From contig OY987304.1 of the NCBI GenBank assembly GCA_963920635.1, forward strand, positions 36,146,365 to 36,210,364: a DNA stretch of 64,000 nucleotides. The letters are read 5' to 3'. How positions within the stretch are numbered: the stretch's first letter is position 1; every line of letters begins with the position of its first letter. The DNA is from Pseudeuparius sepicola (lineage: Eukaryota; Arthropoda; Insecta; Coleoptera; Anthribidae). Below are positions 57,481-64,000 of the stretch, one piece after another. The position numbers were made by a program, and so were the translations under genes. The notes beneath the pieces were generated by a model. That model was not told the DNA's origin. It saw only the letters and a program-made list of their open reading frames with translations, and did no database searches.

Positions 57481-59148
57481 ATATCAATTAATTTAATAAT
57501 ATACCAAAATCGCAATGTTTTTCCCTTTTTTGGTAAAAAGTTACTTGCAAAATGATCAAAAGGTTTTCCGGATGACCAAAATATTCCTTTTTCAGTTCTT
57601 CAGGGAGGTAAAAATATTTACTGATAATGTTAAATAAGTGCCTAGCACCATCTTTATTACAAGACCAATTGCATTTAATTTCAAACCATCATACGGTATA
57701 CCTACACTTTAATTTTTCAGAAAAACATTAGTTTTATTAGTTCGGTTTACACTGGAGAGTGACAGAATGACATGACCAGACTACAGATTGTTGGACACGA
57801 CACATGACCAACAAAACAACTACCTGCGTCTGTACGGTCGAGTTCGGACAACGCTTTATACAACTGTCTTTATCTATAGAATCCATTTCGATTCAATGTG
57901 CACGTCTGAAATTAGAATGGAGGTCGAATTTTTGGGGCTTCTATTACTAGTATAACCGGCAACGTCGCAAACGCAAATTTATTGCTCCAAATTAAGGCGC
58001 GCAGTTTAAAATTTTTATATATTTTTTTAGTTAATAATAAAATTAGGTATTGATAGAAAGAAATATCGAAATTCGATTGAGTGAACAAGGCCCATTCTAT
58101 GTGGCGGGATGTTTAAATTCGGTTAAATTTTTTTGCCTGATAAAATATTATATGGTACACTAATAAAAAATCGTTTGCTACTACATGAAAGCAATAACTA
58201 TTGGCATTGGTATTAGTGTTGTAATATTAGTATTATACTTTTTATTTGTTTCGGCACACACAAAATTTTTTTAGAACATATGTTTATATTGAAACTACTG
58301 GATGCGTGTTTTCACATTTTGTGCGCAGTTTTGTGTTGCACATCCTACTAGTTTCTGGTCCATTTTTGGATAGCCATATTCCTTAGTGAATCCAGTATAA
58401 AAATACAAAATTATGAATTTTTGGCATGCGGTTTGGGAGAAGCTGAAAGTTGAGCTAATGTGTAGCAGACTTCCAAACTATTGCATGAAACTGCATAATA
58501 TTCATATGACGGAATTCGCCTCCAACAATTTCCGCCGACTCGCTCCTATATACGGTTTTCCGGAAGTTCCCTCTTCAAGTTCTTGATCCCCGGTATGCGG
58601 CCGCCGCCGGTTCGAACAAATATTTAATATCTTATTTCCAACTTTTCCGGCGTCTAACAATGGGAAAAAGCGGGCGAGAACCTAATACCCCTGGAGGCCA
58701 ACTTCGCCGGGTGTTTGACTTTTGCGCGGGTATGGAATTTCGCGGAATTAACATTGTTATAAACCCGGACGGATCTGGAAAGCATTTTAAAAGAAAATTA
58801 TTGATGCCTCAAAACGTTCGCGGAGGAGGAAAGTTAGGAATGCTTCAGTAAAGGGGGCTTTCATCGTGCCTTTTGCGGGATTTTCTTTTGATGGAAGTTT
58901 TATATTTTAATAAAGCTAGGGTTGTTGTGCCATCCAAAATAAATTATAATTTTAGCTAAGCTAGTGTTAACGCTAAAACATACAACATAACACAACGTAA
59001 AATATTTTTATTGCTGCATAATATAATACCTTGCAATCTGGCTTCTTTGCTGGTTTAATATGTGAGTATTGTAAATATATCTACACAATAATATTTTCTT
59101 CGGGCCGCACGTACCGGAGGCCGGTTGGACGGGTCAATAAGCAACAAC
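57481..59148. other. Gene-free interval with a GC-rich block
   Basis: AT-rich up to about 58500. Bases 58505-58860 are GC-richer (GTATGCGGCCGCCGCCGG, AATTTCGCGGAATTAACATT) without a repeat partner in the window. A 63-codon frame in it shows no domain. It resembles the other non-coding islands of this window. Confidence 0.4.
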
Positions 59149-59160
59149 AAACAGTTTAGG

Positions 59161-59420
59161 AGCGGTGCACGAGTGGGTTATTGGTATTACCCACGCTTTG
59201 GCATCGTATGTCGTGGGTTCGATTCCCACCACTGTATGTGCCCTGGGTGTTGTGCGTTTGTATTTAGTTTTAAGGTAGGATAGGTTTAGATGTAAGAAAT
59301 TTGAAAGACTAATAGGTTGGGGCGAATGGTTTAGAGCCAGACAACCCCTCCAACAAGCCGAAGGGGGATGCAACAAGCCCCGGACCTGGGTAAATGGCCT
59401 TTGATGTCTAGCCCATAAAA
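59161..59420 (+). mobile_element. tRNA-derived SINE, copy 2, with 12-bp target duplication
   Basis: 260 bp flanked by AAACAGTTTAGG (59149-59160 and 59421-59432). The B box GGTTCGATTCC is at 59216-59226. The tail ends CCCATAAAA. The perfect long duplication and short A tail indicate LINE-driven retroposition and a fairly recent insertion. Confidence 0.9.
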
Positions 59421-59432
59421 AAACAGTTTAGG

Positions 59433-62400
59433 TATAAGAAAATAACAGAAGGAATATTATTTGTTTGCATAGCTTCAAACTGCAACTCGAGCAAGACAAT
59501 AGCCGCGTATCTCAGTTGGTGGCCATTCCTTTTACCAATGAGAATGTGATCTAAAGTGAGATTTTTTTACCTCCCCCTTCACCCTTCAAGCACATCCTCG
59601 AGGATACTCACTATCGAGCATATTGGCTCAGTTTGGTGGTGGGGAAAATGACCCTTTCACAAGATGAGCCTTTGACAGGAAAAAACAGACTGAGTGGCTC
59701 GGCTAACAACTGAGCTATATTTCTCAGTGTAGGGGCAAAAGGAACGCGGCTAAATTCTCGATTTTTCAACACGGATTTTTGTCGACATGTAGAATAAGAG
59801 TGCGCCCCTCCAGGTCACGAGTAGGTATTTAAAAAAGATTAGGTACCGCTATTAAATGACAGCAATTAAATTTGACGCATTAACAGAGATGGAGGGAATG
59901 CGCGCACAAGAATAAAAGAGTTAGGTCCAACATGTCAGATACCTAATTAAATTTGGATGTAAAATATCCTGGCGTACTGTAGATCAGTAAAACGTAAACT
60001 TATATCAGACAAAATTTAAAAAATATAGTTAAAAGTTTCCGAAACTAAAAAACACGGTTTTATTGTTGAATAAAAAGTAAAAAAATAATTGATTTGACAA
60101 CATGCTTGATATTCCTTAATATGAAATTGCAAAAGCGTGGGGTTCTATATAAATGGAATCGACTTGGTACTGGCTACATTGTGATAATAATTTAGGGCTA
60201 TAAGGCCCCAGAAAGAGCCGAAACTACAACAACAAAGGCGGCTTGTCTAAATTTCGTGCATCTAGCATAGATGAATACAACTATGGACTCTCCGAATAAT
60301 TAGCTGAAGATTCGGCCGAATATTCTATAGAGGTGTTGTTTGTTTTTTGAAATTTTTAATATTTATTTTTATTTTAAATAGATTAAGTTGCATTTGCAAA
60401 TAAAATTGTAAATCTTACTACCTACATATTAATTTTTTAATAAATTTTTTAGTTTAAAAAAAATCTATACGACTTGCTGAATAATTATTAGTCAAATATT
60501 CCGCCAAATATCCGGCAGAATATTCGGGTATTTTAAAACAATATTAATCGCGTAGTCACGTGACCAACTTAGTCCTATAGAATAAAGGGCATTTTTGGAG
60601 ATAAGTAGAAAAAACAAATTTCGTAACAATTTGACGAGTTTTCTTTCATCTATTACATTATTGGTTTTGTGCATCCAGGCTTTCTCTAATTGTTATTTCA
60701 AAATTTTCAACCTGTCTCAGCTATTTTGAGCTGAGAGTTGAACGGCACTGCACTCAAATATTTTGGCATATTCTCAAAAAATGTTGGGACAGCACCTTCC
60801 TATAGCTTAGGTGATATTCTCTATATTTTCCTCCCACAACACATTTGTCCACTTTAATTATTTAACTTTCTTGAAAATATATGTCAGACATACTTAAGGG
60901 TTTTTTAGAAATTAAATCTCAGTTGGAATTTGACGAATCAATTTTTGGCGCAAATTTTTATCCCGAGGCAAAGCAAATGTTGTTATGGTGACATTTTCTT
61001 GCTGGCTTTTGTAATATGTATAAATATAATATAAACAGACCCAATATTTGGTATTTAGGTTATTTTTTACGAAATAAAAATGAAAACTCACCTCAGTATA
61101 CTGTAAATATTGACGAGGTCCCAGTTGATCGGCAGCGTGAAAGGCCGAATAGGAACAGTATCTGGGCGTGGGTCGACAACGAAAATCCTCGAGTACGTTA
61201 CAACACTGATTTATTTCGCACAAGGTGAATGGTGAATAAAAAATACACAAACCCGAACGTGGTCAACGGGAACGGCTTCCAGCCACCCGGATCGTCTGAA
61301 CTCGCGGATCTCCCGTAAGCAGGTCACCCGTCTGTCCACTGTCCCTTCCGGGGTAGAGAATTCCCCTTACAGCGCTCACGCGTCGGCGCGAGCGGCACCA
61401 ATACTCCTGGACGGCACGGCTCCCACCCAGAGGCCATAATAACACCTGGGCGATTCCCCTCCGCCAGGACACACGCGCACTAGACACAAACTTGTTTCCA
61501 AAATATAAACTAAGACGTTTAAAAACACTTTAAATATTTAAAACTTCTCAAAACCCAAGCCGCCGCTTTCAGTTATGTGACAAATGACATGTAACGTCGG
61601 ACTAAGATGGTCACGTGATTTTTGGGCGCCATGGCCTGTCTTCATCGTAGGCCTCGACAATAATTGTTGCCTTGCAGAAGCACATTTATTTTACTATCTT
61701 TTTAAATATTTTCAAGAGGTTATTGGATGACGTCTGAATAAGGTATTTACCAAAATGTAAAAAAAAACTTTGACAAAAATTCCAATTTTATTCCAATTAT
61801 AACTCAAGTCGAACAAATTTTAATGAGGTTATTCTATTTGCAACAGTAAAAAATTATTGTTTTCAGTCCAAAACATAGCTGCCTGAGAACTGCCAAGGAA
61901 GGGCTCTTTTGTCATTCGTTATATCGGTATTTTATTTCATATTGTGTAAATGGCATTCTTTTCATTGCGATAAAACGATTTCTAGTTTTGTCTATGCTTC
62001 CTTTTGCGTAATTTTTCTTTAATATCAAAAATTCAACATATTTTGACTTTTACTGTAATACTTAGCATGCATCAGTAAACAATGGCATTAGGTATATCCG
62101 GAATGCGTCGTAAATTTCCATATATCAATTGCACCTCGTCGGCAAGTTAAATCAGAGCTTTAAAAGCCCCGAAAGTAAATTCCACTTAAGCGTTCTTTGA
62201 GAAGTTCCGAAAAAACGTAGGAGGGCATATCAATTTCCAATTTCGCCCTTGTGCTTCTGCTTTTAAACGTGCCTGCAAAAAATTCCATATTTCAAAAGTT
62301 TCCCAATTGGACGGGAACAAAGAACGCTGGCGGCATTCCTCACATAAGCCGTATATAAGTTTGCCCGTAAGAAACTTCTCAGGTGGCAGTAATTTTCTTT

Positions 62401-63568
62401 GAAGTCCGGAGTACTTTTTTGATTCAATGTAACAAACAAGAAAAGTGCTTTTGGAAACCCAACTTCATAACTTGGAGTTGCTACATTGGAGACATATAAT
62501 GAGTGCGGCTAGGAAATGTTCAGCCAAGGAAATATGGAGAAACTGACGTGTCCAGTAAAAGTCGAGGTAATAGCAAAAGTTCAAATAGCGTAAGAAAGTT
62601 GATAGAAAAATTCAAAATATATGCCGAAACTAATACCTACTTGATTTCGGCATCTGATAATGCAAAGTTCGAAACCATTATGATTATTGCCTTTGGAAAT
62701 TGAGAGGGAATATTTAAAAGGGCTTGGTTCATTCAAAAAACGGAGAAGACATCGACGTTGTTTATAATGTATTTTTTCTTAATTTTTGGATTATTGAACT
62801 ATTATTTTTTGGTATAATTAAAACCAATATCACTTCATCGAAATTTAACACAATTTTACCTTTGAAGTAAGTAGGTATTAAACTTATTAAACAAAACTGG
62901 TCGAGGAATTTTTCCTTGTAATAACAATACTACAATGTTTGCCATTCGGTAATTTTCTTATTTGGAAGGACAGAAATTAATCTAATGCCCGGAGAATTCT
63001 GTTTAAAAACACTTAATTTTAACAGCTTTGGTGTAACAGGCGTCACATCCAAACACGTGAAATTTAATATCAAGCCAGGCTGACATCTTAATGGACGTTT
63101 CGTAAGCTTTGTGTCGCTTGTCAATAAGAATATATAGGAGATCCCCTCGACGTTCGACTTTAGAATATATATATTAGATAATGCTTTTGATGTCTGTTTT
63201 TCCAACTCTGTAGAGACTTAAAGATTTCTTGGTTGAGTTTTACTCCTGTGTAACTAGAATGTATCGACTGCATTTTTAAGAATGCTGCAAACATACAGGT
63301 TATCCAAGAAGAATTGACTTTAACCGTGCGTAGTTAACTCATCAGAAGCAACAACTTTTGAAATATATTTTCCAAAATTCAAAATTTTATCCATTATTTT
63401 TGTTTTTCCATTAAAGTAGCCTTAACGAGTTGCTTCATGATAATTAATACACCGTCGTAATGCATTTAAGTCGATGATTCACTATCTTCAAAGGTATTTT
63501 TTTGCTGGGCTCCTGCCGGCCAGGCACGAGTTATTTTTACAAGCTTTTATTTAGCTTGCAATGTGCGA
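59433..63568. other. Gene-free interval, mostly AT-rich
   Basis: No gene I can support. A minus-strand frame at 60912-61250 ends with VTITTFALPRDKNLRQKLIR, faintly THAP-like, and overlaps a plus-strand frame (61016-61228) of exon-like composition; neither is secure. Bases 61260-61500 form a GC-rich block (GGGTAGAGAATTCCCC) with no repeat partner. Around 60310-60530, ATTCGGCCGAATATTC and TATCCGGCAGAATATTCG form a loose inverted pair of unknown type. Confidence 0.35.
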
Positions 63569-63646
63569 ACGTACGTACGTATGTACGTACGTACGTACGT
63601 ATGTATGTATGTATGTATGTATGTATGTTGCATGTATGTATGTTAG
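63569..63646. repeat. Tetranucleotide microsatellite (TACG/TATG)
   Basis: A run of ACGT units that turns into ATGT units, interrupted once by GTTGC. It gives YVRT/YVCM-type frames by chance. Confidence 0.95.
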
Positions 63647-63754
63647 TTTGTTTAGGTCAAATCCTTCAAGCCGAATTAGAACCACTTCTTGACATCCAAT
63701 TGAGCATGCATACATCTTTAGTTCAATACAATATGCAATACTCAATACCTACAA

Positions 63755-64000
63755 TACCCCCTTAATATGGGTATCAAATGAAAAGGCTTGAAGTGTAGAA
63801 AACGTTAAAGTTAATGACATCATACCAAATTCAATATATCCGCCGCTCCAAGATGGCGGATTACATTTTTTTCCCAACCCCCTTAATGTGGGTATCAAAT
63901 CGAAGGGCTTGAAGAGTAGAAAACGATAAAGTATGTGACATCACACTAAATTCAATATAGCCGCTGCTCCAAGATGGCGAATTACATTTTCTTTCCAACC
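63755..64000. repeat. Satellite-like tandem repeat, about 122-bp unit, running off the window
   Basis: Two full units start at 63755 and 63877 and a third begins at about 63998. Shared blocks: CCCCCTTAATRTGGGTATCA, GGCTTGAAG.GTAGAAAACG and CCGC.GCTCCAAGATGGCG. The array continues beyond the window. Confidence 0.9.

Noticed and set aside
1..64000. CRISPR arrays, bacterial operons, rRNA genes
   Set aside because: The window is clearly eukaryotic; tandem repeats lack the spacer-repeat structure and no rRNA signature is seen.

Overview
This window looks like an intergenic or intronic stretch of an AT-rich arthropod genome, most likely an insect. It is dominated by transposable elements. The supporting signs are a Jockey-type LINE, an errantivirus-like LTR element with a tRNA-Ser primer binding site, an arthropod-style TCAGT initiator paired with TATA and DPE boxes, hAT and Polinton/Maverick DNA transposons, a THAP-bearing P-like remnant, and tRNA-derived SINEs. 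I found no convincing complete host gene. The insect order cannot be fixed from what I see.

Left half (about 2.4-29.9 kb): a three-level nest. A decayed Jockey-like LINE (2420-4011, resuming about 29216-29930) was cut by an errantivirus-like retrotransposon (4012 to about 29215) with gag, pol and env. Inside its pol frame sits a 17,451-bp Polinton/Maverick (6919-24369) with AG-starting terminal inverted repeats of about 0.93 kb and a perfect 6-bp target duplication (AACAGA). The only Polinton protein I recognise is a protein-primed family B DNA polymerase (16553-20346), broken by one in-frame stop and one small frameshift. The space where integrase, packaging ATPase, protease and capsid genes would be expected holds degenerate repeats, a 754-bp gap-free inverted repeat and a 21-bp minisatellite. 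Upstream of the polymerase lie four tandem copies of a TATA-initiator-DPE core promoter.

Middle (about 29.9-48 kb): small DNA transposons and fold-back elements. These include a nested CAGGGTG-ended pair (29950-31783), a hAT with an antisense transposase remnant and a fossil Ty3/gypsy reverse transcriptase piece (35302-37680), a nested inverted-repeat complex containing a 645-bp duplicative insertion (40.3-44.2 kb), a hAT-like element with a perfect 8-bp target duplication (44338-45461), and a CAGGGTG element (46961-47548). Between them lie GC-richer, repeat-poor islands, some present as diverged duplicates, that resemble conserved non-coding DNA.

Right part (about 48-64 kb): two copies of an inverted-repeat element that carry canonical type I hammerhead ribozymes. 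The first copy has one ribozyme on each strand; the second has one intact and one truncated. Also here are a THAP exon between short inverted repeats, two tRNA-derived SINEs, a tetranucleotide microsatellite and the start of a 122-bp satellite array. The strongest candidates for something new are the hammerhead-bearing fold-back elements, the tandem TATA-Inr-DPE array in the Polinton, and the 645-bp insertion flanked by 127-bp target duplications.
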